Positions 27,156 to 35,495 of a stretch of 50,172 bases of DNA are shown in pieces. Both the position numbers and the translations under genes were made by a program. How positions within the stretch are numbered: the stretch's first letter is position 1; every line of letters begins with the position of its first letter. The notes beneath the pieces were generated by a model, which saw only the letters and a program-made list of their open reading frames with translations, searched no databases and was not told the origin of the DNA. Origin of the DNA: Aquimarina agarivorans (GTDB lineage Bacteria > Bacteroidota > Bacteroidia > Flavobacteriales > Flavobacteriaceae); assembly GCF_000218485.1 (NCBI RefSeq), contig NZ_AFPB01000144.1:1-50172 (forward strand). The letters are read 5' to 3'.

Positions 27156-28739
27156 ATGATTGAATTTATTTCGGGCATTGCCTGGTGGACTTGGGTTTTA
27201 ATTGCTTTGTTAGTTGTAGCAATAAAAGATGTTTTCTTTAATAAAACACACACGATTAAACATAATTTTCCAATTGTAGGACACTTTCGCTATATGCTAG
27301 AAAGTATTGGTCCAGAATTGCGTCAGTACATTGTGGCAAACAACCGGGAAGAACTTCCTTTTAATAGAATAGAACGCGGATGGATTTATGCATCTTCAAA
27401 AAATGAAAATAATTATGAAGGTTTTGGTACGGATCAGGATATTTATGGACCTCAATATATTTTTATAAAAAACGCTATGTTTCCCTATAAGGTAAAAAAG
27501 AAGCATGCAAATGCATTAGATCCTTACTTTTTACCATGTGCAAAAGTCATGGGAGCTTATAATAAACGAAAACGACCCTTTAGACCAGCCTCAATAATTA
27601 ATGTTTCGGCTATGAGTTTTGGTTCACTTTCTGCAAAAGCAGTAGAAACTTTAAATAAAGGATGTAAACTGTCTTATGCTTATCATAATACTGGCGAGGG
27701 CGGATTATCGCCTTACCATAAAAAAGGGGGTGATGTTGTTTTTCATATTGGTACAGGGTATTTTGGTGTACGTGATGCCGACGGTAATTTTTCTATGGAA
27801 ATGCTAAAAAAATTAGTGCAAAATAATCCTAGTATACGTGCTATTGAGGTTAAATTATCGCAGGGAGCAAAGCCAGGAAAGGGTGGCGTATTGCCAGGTT
27901 CAAAAATCACTAAGGAAATTGCTGAAATTAGAAATGTAAAAGTTGGTGTTGATGTCCTTTCGCCAGCGTATCACACTGCATTTTCAAACGTGCCTGAGCT
28001 CATAAATTTTGTAGAACAAATTGCTACAGAAACAGGGTTGCCTGTTGGAATCAAAGCGGCAATTGGTAAGATAGATCAATGGAAAGAGTTGGTTACTGAA
28101 ATGAAAGCCCAAGATAAAGGGCCTGATTTTGTTACCATTGATGGTGGCGAAGGTGGTACTGGTGCAGCACCACCAAGTTTTGCAGATCATGTAGCCTTAC
28201 CTTGGGTGTATGGTTTTAGTGAAGTGTACAAACTATTTGCCGAAGCCAAAATTACGGATCGAATTGTGTTTTGTGCCAGTGGCAAATTAGGTTTTCCTGC
28301 TAGAGCAGCCATGGCGTTTGCTATGGGGGTTGATTGTATTAATGTTGCTCGTGAAGCGATGCTAAGCGTAGGATGCATTCAAGCACAAGTTTGTCATACT
28401 AACAGGTGTCCCACGGGAGTTGCTACCCAAAATAAATGGTTGCAAGCAGGAATTGATGTTACCAATAAAGCGGAGCGTGTAAAGTACTATTTTAAAAATT
28501 TTAATAAAGAGTTGTTAGAAATTACACATGCTTGCGGATACGAGCACCCATCACAATTTGCAATGGATGATATAAATATTGGTCAGGGAGACAATAACAA
28601 AACGACCAGCTTGGCAAGAAATTATGGCTATCACAAAACACCAGTGCCTTTTGCTGGTTTTGAGGAATTAGTTGCATGCCCTAACCTAGGAGGGAATTAT
28701 AAAAATGATAAGGTAAATGAAGCGGAAGTAAGGTATTAA
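27156..28739 (+). CDS. FMN-binding glutamate synthase family protein (GltB domain 2 type)
   Basis: The 527-residue protein has an N-terminal membrane helix (about 5-25, WWTWVLIALLVVAI) and a TIM-barrel glutamate synthase domain (about 85-500). Family blocks are seen: SAMSFGSLSAKAVE, NTGEGGLSPYHKKGGD, KLSQGAKPGKGGVLPG, TIDGGEGGTGAAPPSF and a Cys cluster CIQAQVCHTNRCPTG for a 3Fe-4S centre. It lacks the glutaminase and GXGXG domains of true GltB, so it is a stand-alone FMN/Fe-S oxidoreductase whose substrate is not known for most members. A VOC protein follows after 25 bp. Confidence 0.88.
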   Translation: MIEFISGIAWWTWVLIALLVVAIKDVFFNKTHTIKHNFPIVGHFRYMLESIGPELRQYIVANNREELPFNRIERGWIYASSKNENNYEGFGTDQDIYGPQYIFIKNAMFPYKVKKKHANALDPYFLPCAKVMGAYNKRKRPFRPASIINVSAMSFGSLSAKAVETLNKGCKLSYAYHNTGEGGLSPYHKKGGDVVFHIGTGYFGVRDADGNFSMEMLKKLVQNNPSIRAIEVKLSQGAKPGKGGVLPGSKITKEIAEIRNVKVGVDVLSPAYHTAFSNVPELINFVEQIATETGLPVGIKAAIGKIDQWKELVTEMKAQDKGPDFVTIDGGEGGTGAAPPSFADHVALPWVYGFSEVYKLFAEAKITDRIVFCASGKLGFPARAAMAFAMGVDCINVAREAMLSVGCIQAQVCHTNRCPTGVATQNKWLQAGIDVTNKAERVKYYFKNFNKELLEITHACGYEHPSQFAMDDINIGQGDNNKTTSLARNYGYHKTPVPFAGFEELVACPNLGGNYKNDKVNEAEVRY

Positions 28740-28764
28740 TTGTCGCGTAAATCAAAGATAAGCA

Positions 28765-29448
28765 ATGAAAATTAAGGAGTTAATCTTACAAACAACAAAT
28801 GTAGAAGCTGAAAAAGATTTTTACAGCGATGTTCTTGGATTTCCGATTAAGCAGGCTTCGCAAACACATTTTACTATAAAAGTAGGGTGGACACTGTTAA
28901 CTTTTAAATATGCGTCAAAAGCACAGAACTATCACTATTGTTTTTTGATACCTGCAAACAAATTACAGGAAGCTGTTGTTTGGTTGGAAACTAGGATGGA
29001 TATTATAAAAATAAGTGAGACAAAAAAGACAGTGCACTTTAAGGATTGGAATGCAGAATCTGTTTATTTTTATGATGCTAGCGGTAATGTTGTTGAATTT
29101 ATTATTAGGCATGATTTAAATAATTTTACTGATGATAATTTTAATATCAATCAAATAATTTGTGTTCATGAAATAGGAATGCCTACTACCAATATATCAG
29201 CCATTAATTGTCAATTAGAAACAACATTAGGGACAAATTTTTGGAAAGGTGACCTTAAACGGTTTGGAGTCCATGGAGATCTTGAAGGTATTTTTTTATT
29301 GCCCAATTACAATTTCAAAACCACTTGGTTTCCTACTGAAGTAGCTGTTTTGCCAGTAACATTTCAGGCTGCTGTAAAAACGAACAAAGGTCATTTTGAA
29401 GTACAGTTTGAAAACGAAAAATTAAAAATTACTAAAAGAGGATGGTGA
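28765..29448 (+). CDS. VOC (glyoxalase/bleomycin-resistance) superfamily protein
   Basis: The 227-residue protein begins with a typical VOC module (MKIKELILQTTNVEAEKDFYSDVLGFP; first half to about 115, ending FYDASGNVVEFI with the usual metal-site Glu). The second half has weaker similarity to a second module (ICVHEIGMPTTNISA). Such proteins bind divalent metals and catalyse varied isomerase, dioxygenase or lyase reactions; the substrate is not predictable here. It is 25 bp downstream of the GltB-type gene and probably in its operon. Confidence 0.78.
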   Translation: MKIKELILQTTNVEAEKDFYSDVLGFPIKQASQTHFTIKVGWTLLTFKYASKAQNYHYCFLIPANKLQEAVVWLETRMDIIKISETKKTVHFKDWNAESVYFYDASGNVVEFIIRHDLNNFTDDNFNINQIICVHEIGMPTTNISAINCQLETTLGTNFWKGDLKRFGVHGDLEGIFLLPNYNFKTTWFPTEVAVLPVTFQAAVKTNKGHFEVQFENEKLKITKRGW

Positions 29449-29481
29449 TTAAGACGATGATTAAAAAGAATTAATTTAAAA

Positions 29482-29500
29482 TTATAGTTGTCAACTATAA
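29482..29500. promoter_or_regulatory. 19-bp palindrome upstream of the 29562 gene (possible operator)
   Basis: TTATAGTTG and CAACTATAA are exact complements around a single T. The palindrome ends 18 bp before a consensus TATATTTG box, so it covers the -33 region, where a repressor or activator would act. The near absence of a loop and of a T-run argues against a terminator. Confidence 0.5.
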
Positions 29501-29518
29501 AAATCTTAATGCTTAAAT

Positions 29519-29526
29519 TATATTTG
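29519..29526 (+). promoter_or_regulatory. -7 promoter box for the 29562 gene
   Basis: TATATTTG, exact consensus, 35 bp before the ATG. The expected -33 position is occupied by the palindrome at 29482-29500. Confidence 0.5.
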
Positions 29527-29561
29527 TAGCAGTAAAATTTCAACAGCGTACATATACACCT

Positions 29562-30083
29562 ATGAAAATCGATATATATTTAGTTATCCTAGTAATTATA
29601 CCAGCAATTGTAGTAGCATTAGTTTGTTTTTATTCCATACAATCCATGCTAAAAAAAGAGTTGATGAAGCAAAAATACAATTTGTTAAAAAGTACTCAAA
29701 AAGAGACTTTGCCTTTAAAGCTTCAAGCTTACGAGCGCTTTACACTACTTTTGGATAGGATTAGTTTAGATAAATTATTGGTTAGGGTTTCCCCTAATGG
29801 AGAAGATAAAAATGGCTACAAAAATTTATTGATTGCTACCATTGAGCAAGAATTTGAGCACAATCTAACGCAGCAAATTTATATTTCAGAGGAATGTTGG
29901 AAAACAATTTTAACCGCAAAAAACACAGTAATATCTCAATTACATACGTTATCGGTTAAGGAAGGTGTTGATAATGCCGCTATTTACCGAAATGAGGGAA
30001 TTGCGCAATTCCCTTCCAGTACCAGTCCAACTAACATAGCACAAGCTTTCGTTAGGTCGGAGGTGAGTTTACTTTTTAGGTAA
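29562..30083 (+). CDS. Small membrane-anchored protein of unknown function
   Basis: The 173-residue product has one N-terminal transmembrane helix (about 6-27, LVILVIIPAIVVALVCFYSI), then a soluble helical domain. Recognisable blocks are LKLQAYERFTLLLDRISLDKLL (44-65), IEQEFEHNLTQQIYISEECW and VISQLHTL. I recall proteins of this pattern as conserved hypotheticals in flavobacteria, without known function. It has its own promoter box and palindrome, so it is regulated apart from the VOC gene. Confidence 0.75.
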   Translation: MKIDIYLVILVIIPAIVVALVCFYSIQSMLKKELMKQKYNLLKSTQKETLPLKLQAYERFTLLLDRISLDKLLVRVSPNGEDKNGYKNLLIATIEQEFEHNLTQQIYISEECWKTILTAKNTVISQLHTLSVKEGVDNAAIYRNEGIAQFPSSTSPTNIAQAFVRSEVSLLFR

Positions 30084-30158
30084 TTTAAAAGTGAGATTCA
30101 TTTATTGTAATGAGTTTTGAATTAGCTTGATTAAGGTTTTATTAAAGAAAACTAAAAG

Positions 30159-31082
30159 CTAGCCCATCATATCTAAGTCACGTATTCTGTTTAAATCTTT
30201 TTGTTCAAATTTTTCGCGAGCGTAGTCAAAACCTTGCTGCCACCACTCCGTCATTAGTTTTTTATTAAATACTAATGAGTTTTCCGTAAGCTCAGTAGGC
30301 GTATAGTACAAATTAAGTATGGCATCTTTGTTTTTTGCTGCCAATTTACCAGCAGTAACGTTATGCTGTTCGACTTGATCTAATAAATACCCAAATAAAT
30401 TCACCATTAACGAAAACGGGTTTTTACCTAAAATTTTATTACGATCTAAGTTTTCGGACTCTAATATTATGGCATCAATTTCAGTTGCCCCGCGTTTTAC
30501 AGCTTCTCGGATCGGTACAATAGCTCCAAAGCCACCATCGGCATATTCATAACCGCTTTTTTTGGCAATACTCATAAAAGGAATGTAGTTGCAGGATATC
30601 CAAATCCATTCACAAAAATCTTCGTAACTAAAATCGTGTATGGACTTATATTCCGTACAACTTTTTGAAAGGTTTGAAACCGTTACTACTACATCAGTCA
30701 CGTTTTTTTTGGCAAATTCAAATTCTTCACGAGTAAAATTTTTACGAATATTCTTCTTAAGATTTTTACTCTCGCCAAAGGTGCGTTTGCGTTTAATGAA
30801 TTGCAATAAAGTATTTAAATAATTAATACTTACATATTCTCGATCACCTTTGCTTTTAATTATAAAAGGATTTAAGCTGAAAATGGTGTTTTGGTTTACA
30901 TTAGTATAAATATCATGTACTTTATCAATTTTATTAATTGATAAATGTGGGATTAACAGGCTACCTGTTGAGGTGCCTAAAAACAAATCGTATTTACGTT
31001 TTTGAACCTGCATTAGGTATTCGGCAACACCACCAGCAAACGCTCCTTTACTACCACCACCTGAAATTACTAATGCACGCAT
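30159..31082 (-). CDS. Patatin-like phospholipase family protein
   Basis: The 307-residue protein shows the three patatin features: the oxyanion loop GGGSKGAF (8-15), the nucleophile elbow GTSTG (36-40, Ser38), and the catalytic Asp in YADGGFG, giving a Ser-Asp dyad. The expected activity is acyl hydrolysis of phospholipids or other lipids. There is no signal peptide, so it is likely cytoplasmic or peripheral. It is a single gene, convergent with the membrane-anchored gene at 29562. Confidence 0.88.
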   Translation of the reverse strand: MRALVISGGGSKGAFAGGVAEYLMQVQKRKYDLFLGTSTGSLLIPHLSINKIDKVHDIYTNVNQNTIFSLNPFIIKSKGDREYVSINYLNTLLQFIKRKRTFGESKNLKKNIRKNFTREEFEFAKKNVTDVVVTVSNLSKSCTEYKSIHDFSYEDFCEWIWISCNYIPFMSIAKKSGYEYADGGFGAIVPIREAVKRGATEIDAIILESENLDRNKILGKNPFSLMVNLFGYLLDQVEQHNVTAGKLAAKNKDAILNLYYTPTELTENSLVFNKKLMTEWWQQGFDYAREKFEQKDLNRIRDLDMMG

Positions 31083-31466
31083 TTTTTAGTCTTTAATAAG
31101 GAAATATGTCAGTTTAAGTAAAATTCAGATAAGAATTTAGTACTAAGAATCGCATATTTCTTCAATTGAATTTAAAATATAAGCTGAAATAAGATTTAAC
31201 TAATATATAAAAATTAATAGTATCTGATTGGTCGGTAATGATTGCTGAACCTTAATAGCTGAAGGTACACACTTCTATGAATAGTATGTTCAAAAATTCA
31301 CAAAAAAAGAGACTGCTTTTTAACCAGTCTCTTGATTTTCACCCTCAATGAGGGGTTAATTCTTTTAGGTTTTCCTAAAAATCAAACTATTTTTTTGAAC
31401 TTACCTTGTAAGTTGGCTTTGAGGTAGTTTACTTTAATTAAAAGGAGTTTTCAGGTTTAACACCTT
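31083..31466. other. Intergenic region between patatin and T9SS cargo genes
   Basis: It holds the terminator of the downstream minus-strand gene at 31307-31333, and two further small hairpins (CCCTC/GAGGG near 31343 and AACTTAC/GTAAGTT near 31398). No coding frame was seen. Confidence 0.4.
31307..31333 (-). terminator. Rho-independent terminator of the 31467 gene
   Basis: On the minus strand AAGAGACTG and CAGTCTCTT pair, followed by a run of T. It is about 130 bp past the stop, so the transcript would have a long 3' end. Confidence 0.7.
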
Positions 31467-32777
31467 TTATTTATCTAAAACAATAAATTGTTTTTGGTTT
31501 CCATTATCAGTTACTAATACTGATATGTATACACCATTACTCATTTCGTTTAAGTTAAAAGTTAATTTATGACTCCCTGAACTTTGAACACCATCATTTA
31601 ACGATTTAACTAATTGACCCTGTAAATTATATATGTTAAGTTTTACAGTAGACTTTTTACTTAAGCTATATTCAAGCGTAGTTGCATTTTTAAAAGGATT
31701 TGGATAATTCTGCTTTAGTACTATTCCATTTTCTACGTTAATATCAGGTACTGATAAAGTTGTTTCCTTAGCTGAAATTACAAAATTTAATACAGATGAC
31801 GAGTTAAGACCTGTTTGATTTAACCAAACGGTATACTGATTATCTCTTAAAGGGGGTGTAAACCCAAAACCAGTAATCGCAATAGCCGCAGGGTTTGATG
31901 CATCACCCATAGCAGGTAATATATCAGTGCCAATATTTGCAGTTCCATAGCTCAATCCACCTTTAAATATGGCAGGAGCTGTTGAAATAGAAGAGTCATT
32001 ATTAATACCGATAAAACCAATATCATCAGAACCATCATAATTATCTACAATTAATTGTGATAATTCATAGCCTTCAGGAATTTGAAAGGTAAAAAAGTTT
32101 GCAGCATCCCCAGTTTGTTGTGTAGAAGCTATACGGTTATCTCCAGGCTTGAATTCAATAAGTGTTGGATTATTATTATCGGTTGATAAATTGCCATTCA
32201 AACTTTCGTCATAAGTTAAGCTTTCATCCGGTGTAATAGCTTCATCAGTACACGCTACGGGGGCGTCTAAATTCCCAAAATAGATTGAAAAATCGCCAGT
32301 TTTTGAAACCATAACAAAATCATGTAAATCTACACGCATTCCGTTATCAATGATATTAGTATAGTAAGAACCGTCAAAATTTTCAATTCCAGAGTTTGAT
32401 ATTGTAAGTTCAGGTTCCGTTTGCTCAAAATTAATTACTGTATTAGGTATTAAATTAACTTGTCCTGCACCACCAAACAATTGAAAGAAAAAAGTGCTTA
32501 ATTCACCATTTGTGTACGCAATGTCCAATTTTCTGTAAGGGCTTAAATCAGGACCATTTTTACCAAAAACAGTTATATTACCCTCAAAATTGGTGTCCGT
32601 GTTATATGAACGGTAATTCATAATAGGCATAGGACTATTTCTTGGCGTATCATAAGAGCAATTAGCAGTATCGCTAGTAGCTTGTCCAATCATAGTTTGA
32701 GAAATAGTTAGTGTAACCAATAGATTAGTAATTCTTTTTAAAAGCTTCAATTTGTGTAATCTCAGTTTCATTTTCAT
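31467..32777 (-). CDS. Secreted protein with T9SS C-terminal sorting domain
   Basis: The 436-residue protein has a signal peptide (about 13-32, ending TMIGQA). The last 80 residues are a type A sorting domain: NYPNPFKNATTLEYSL, then VKLNIYNLQGQLVKSL and GVYISVLVTDN. The middle (40-350) is rich in D, N, T and G and probably beta-stranded, with no enzyme motif I recognise; MPIMNYRSYNT and KPGDNRIASTQQTGDAANFF may be useful in a search. It is expected to be exported by the T9SS, to which porT in this window belongs. Confidence 0.8.
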   Translation of the reverse strand: MKMKLRLHKLKLLKRITNLLVTLTISQTMIGQATSDTANCSYDTPRNSPMPIMNYRSYNTDTNFEGNITVFGKNGPDLSPYRKLDIAYTNGELSTFFFQLFGGAGQVNLIPNTVINFEQTEPELTISNSGIENFDGSYYTNIIDNGMRVDLHDFVMVSKTGDFSIYFGNLDAPVACTDEAITPDESLTYDESLNGNLSTDNNNPTLIEFKPGDNRIASTQQTGDAANFFTFQIPEGYELSQLIVDNYDGSDDIGFIGINNDSSISTAPAIFKGGLSYGTANIGTDILPAMGDASNPAAIAITGFGFTPPLRDNQYTVWLNQTGLNSSSVLNFVISAKETTLSVPDINVENGIVLKQNYPNPFKNATTLEYSLSKKSTVKLNIYNLQGQLVKSLNDGVQSSGSHKLTFNLNEMSNGVYISVLVTDNGNQKQFIVLDK

Positions 32778-32972
32778 TTTTTTAAATATGGTTAATGGTT
32801 AAGAAACTAAACCGAGCAAAGTATATTGTTACCTGCTATAGTAATCTTACATTCTTACTTTTTTTGTGTTATTCATCGAAGAAAATGAAATGTTTTGTGT
32901 CAAAAAATTAACAATAATCCTCTTTTGTCATTTTAAGATACCAGGCTTGCATCGAATGCTAATAGCCAAAGG

Positions 32973-33066
32973 CTAATAGCTAATTGCAAAAAATAGATGT
33001 TTAATAAGTAATGACTTTTAGTCATAACCGAAACTATGGTACTTTTAGTCCGTATTGGTTCATTTA
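32973..33066 (+). repeat. Dispersed repeat, copy C (right half only)
   Basis: From CTAATAGCTAATTGC to TTCATTTA this matches the right half of the element at 39266-39463 and 49779-49871. It includes the hairpin ATGACT-TTT-AGTCAT and the block AACCGAAACTATGGT. The left half of the element is absent. It ends over the stop codon of the M1 peptidase gene, so it forms the 3' end of that transcript. Confidence 0.8.
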
Positions 33067-35167
33067 CTTATTGGTAAGTAATTGCTTTATTTTATCAGGA
33101 AATGTTGATAATAAACGATTTAGTCTTTGGGTATACTTTTTATTGGAGTAAAGTTCTTTTAAAGTGGCTGTGCAACTTTTTTTAAATCGCCAATTTGGGT
33201 GTGTAGCTCCTAAAGCCAAATTTTGTAAACTTTTGTCCGAATAGCTTTGTAGTAATTTTAAATATTCAAAAGCCTTGGTGCGTAATCTAAAGTTATAGTT
33301 TGTGGCTGTATATGAATTTAATTCTTCGAAAAAATGAGTGCGCTCTTCCGTAGAAAAACCAGGTGTGTTTAATGCCAAAACTAACCAAAGCGATCGGATA
33401 TTTTTGTCATTAAAACCAATTATAGCTTTTGTGGTTTGCAAATAACTCATTTTTTTTGAGTCAAAATTATTCCACAAATTATACAAAGCACCTTCAACAA
33501 TAGCATATGACTTTGATTTTAAAAGTTGTGCCATTTTCGGTTCAAAAGCTTCAGGAATTTTTACTAACGAATTTGCTAAAGCTTGTAATACTTGTGGTTG
33601 GTTACTATCAAAAGCTTTTTCGAGTAATTGCAATGCTGTGGCAGAAAAGTCTCCTTGGAGTTGGGAGACTACTTCTTGTCCTAAATATGGATTTGTAGGA
33701 AAATCAAGCGCTTTTGATAAAAGTTGATATTTACCAATTAGCGGTTGTGTACGTTCGCCAGCTAATTGTAAATAGCTTTTCATAAAATCAGATTTTGTAA
33801 CTATTTTTAAAGCATCCTCAGCAGGGAACTTTGTACTGTGTAACCATTTTTTTGCAAATTCAGAAACATCTTTTCCTGTAACTTCAGTCACAATTTTTAA
33901 AAAATCATCGGTAGTAACATTTTTATATTGGTGAGTTTTTAAAAATTGTGGTATTATCTTTTTAAACTTAGTGTCCCCAATCCATTCGCGTAAAGCAACT
34001 ATAGCCCAAGCGCCATGTTGGTAATAGGTAAGCGAAGATCCTTTTGGAGTAACCAAAGGGCTTCCTTTTTGTAATTCGCTTTGGTGATTCAGTTGCTCTG
34101 CACTTTCGTAAAGTTTGTAGAAAAAATAATCTTCGCCAAATAGTTCTTTTTCTGCCAGCAGTGAGTAATAGGTGGCAAAACCTTCATGTAACCAGTGGTG
34201 ATTGCTATCGGTTTCTGTAACTATATTCCCAAACCATTGGTGTGCCAATTCATGTGCGCTTACGTTGACAAAGTTTTGATCATTAAAGGTGTTTTTGTCC
34301 ACAATAAAGTCATCCGAAAAAATAGTGCATCCAGTATTTTCCATACCAGCATACAAAAAATCGCGTACAGGAACTTGCCTGTAAACACTCCATGGATAAG
34401 GAATTCCAATTTCACCTTCTAAAAAATCAAAAATTTGTTTGTGGTAGCGATATGTAGGTTCGTAATTAGCTACAAGATTTGGATATATATAATTTTCTAA
34501 TGGTATGCCAGAGTCGCTTTTTGTTTCTTTTATAGCATACTTTCCGATAGCTAGGGCAACCAAGTAGCTACTCATGGGGTGACTTGTTTGATACGTCCAT
34601 GTGGTAAGGTTATTGGCTGATTTTTTTTCAAGCAAATTGCCGTTAGAAATGACATGATAGTCGCTATTAAACGTAACAGTTATTTTGAATTTAATTTTAT
34701 CATTCATGTCATCAATGCTAGGGAGCCAATTACTAGTATATTTCCCTTGTCCTTGCGACCAAATTTGTTTATGATTAGGAACTTTTGGGTCAATATTTTT
34801 TTTATCCCAACCCCAAAAATAAAGCGCTTTTTTGGGCTGTGTGGTGTAGTTAAAACTAAAAGAATATTCCTGATTATCTTTAAAGTCCCCTTTAAGATAA
34901 ATTTTATTGTCTTTATAACTTAAGTTAGCACCCTTTAAAGGGTCAACAGTTTCCATTTTTTTGAGCATCCAGATATACCTTGGTGCTATTTTGCAATGCT
35001 TTAAAAGTTACCGTAAGGTTTCCTTTAATTTTTTGTTGTAATGTGTCAAGTTGTAGTTGAGCTTCAATAGTTTTAAAATCAACCGTGTTATTTTGTTGTG
35101 CCAATAGGCTACTGACGCTTGCGCAGAAGGAAAAAATAAAGAGTGTAAAAGTTACTAGTACATTCAT
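33064..35167 (-). pseudogene. M1-family aminopeptidase, interrupted by a +1 frameshift
   Basis: Two frames together make one M1 metallopeptidase of about 700 residues. The 5' part (35167 to about 34960) has a signal peptide (MNVLVTFTLFIFSF to LLAQ) and the start of the N-domain up to VYLDAQK. The 3' part runs to 33064 and has the GxMEN-type motif YAGMENTG, the zinc motif HELAHQWF and the third ligand in HWLHEGFA, plus a C-terminal helical repeat domain. The frames meet at an A7 run (34956-34962); removing one A gives DAQKMETVDP and an uninterrupted protein. Zinc residues are intact, so this is either a very recent mutation, slippage-controlled expression, or a sequencing error. The intact enzyme would release N-terminal residues in the periplasm. 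Confidence 0.85.
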
Positions 35168-35253
35168 ATAAATAATACGGTTATTAATCAGGCAAATTAC
35201 AAAAAGTATATGCTGAAAAATACGAAAAGTGTATATTGTTAAAAAATTCAATA

Positions 35254-35484
35254 ATGAAGTTTGATAAGCAATTTAAAGAAGCTATTATAAATCTTCCTGA
35301 AAGCGAAAAAAATAAATTATTGCTTCGGTTGTTTAAAAGGGATGTAGGTTTAGTCAATAAATTACATTTTGAATTATTAAGTGACGAAACAGTTGATGAT
35401 AAAAGGGTTGAAATGGCAGCATTAGTGACCAAAAAAGTTAGGAATGCCTCAGATTCCTTTTATAGTTTAGATTATTTGAAGTAA
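35254..35484 (+). CDS. Short hypothetical protein upstream of recG
   Basis: Started at MKFDKQFKEAI the product has 76 residues; an in-frame ATG at 35236 would add six. It is charged and helical (INLPESEKNKLLLRLFKRD, LVNKLHFELLSDETVDDKR, KVRNASDSFYSLDYLK). From memory flavobacteria carry a longer protein with this beginning next to recG, so this may be a truncated form, but I cannot confirm it. It ends 11 bp before recG and is likely cotranscribed. Confidence 0.6.
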   Translation: MKFDKQFKEAIINLPESEKNKLLLRLFKRDVGLVNKLHFELLSDETVDDKRVEMAALVTKKVRNASDSFYSLDYLK

Positions 35485-35495
35485 AATAGTAGTTA

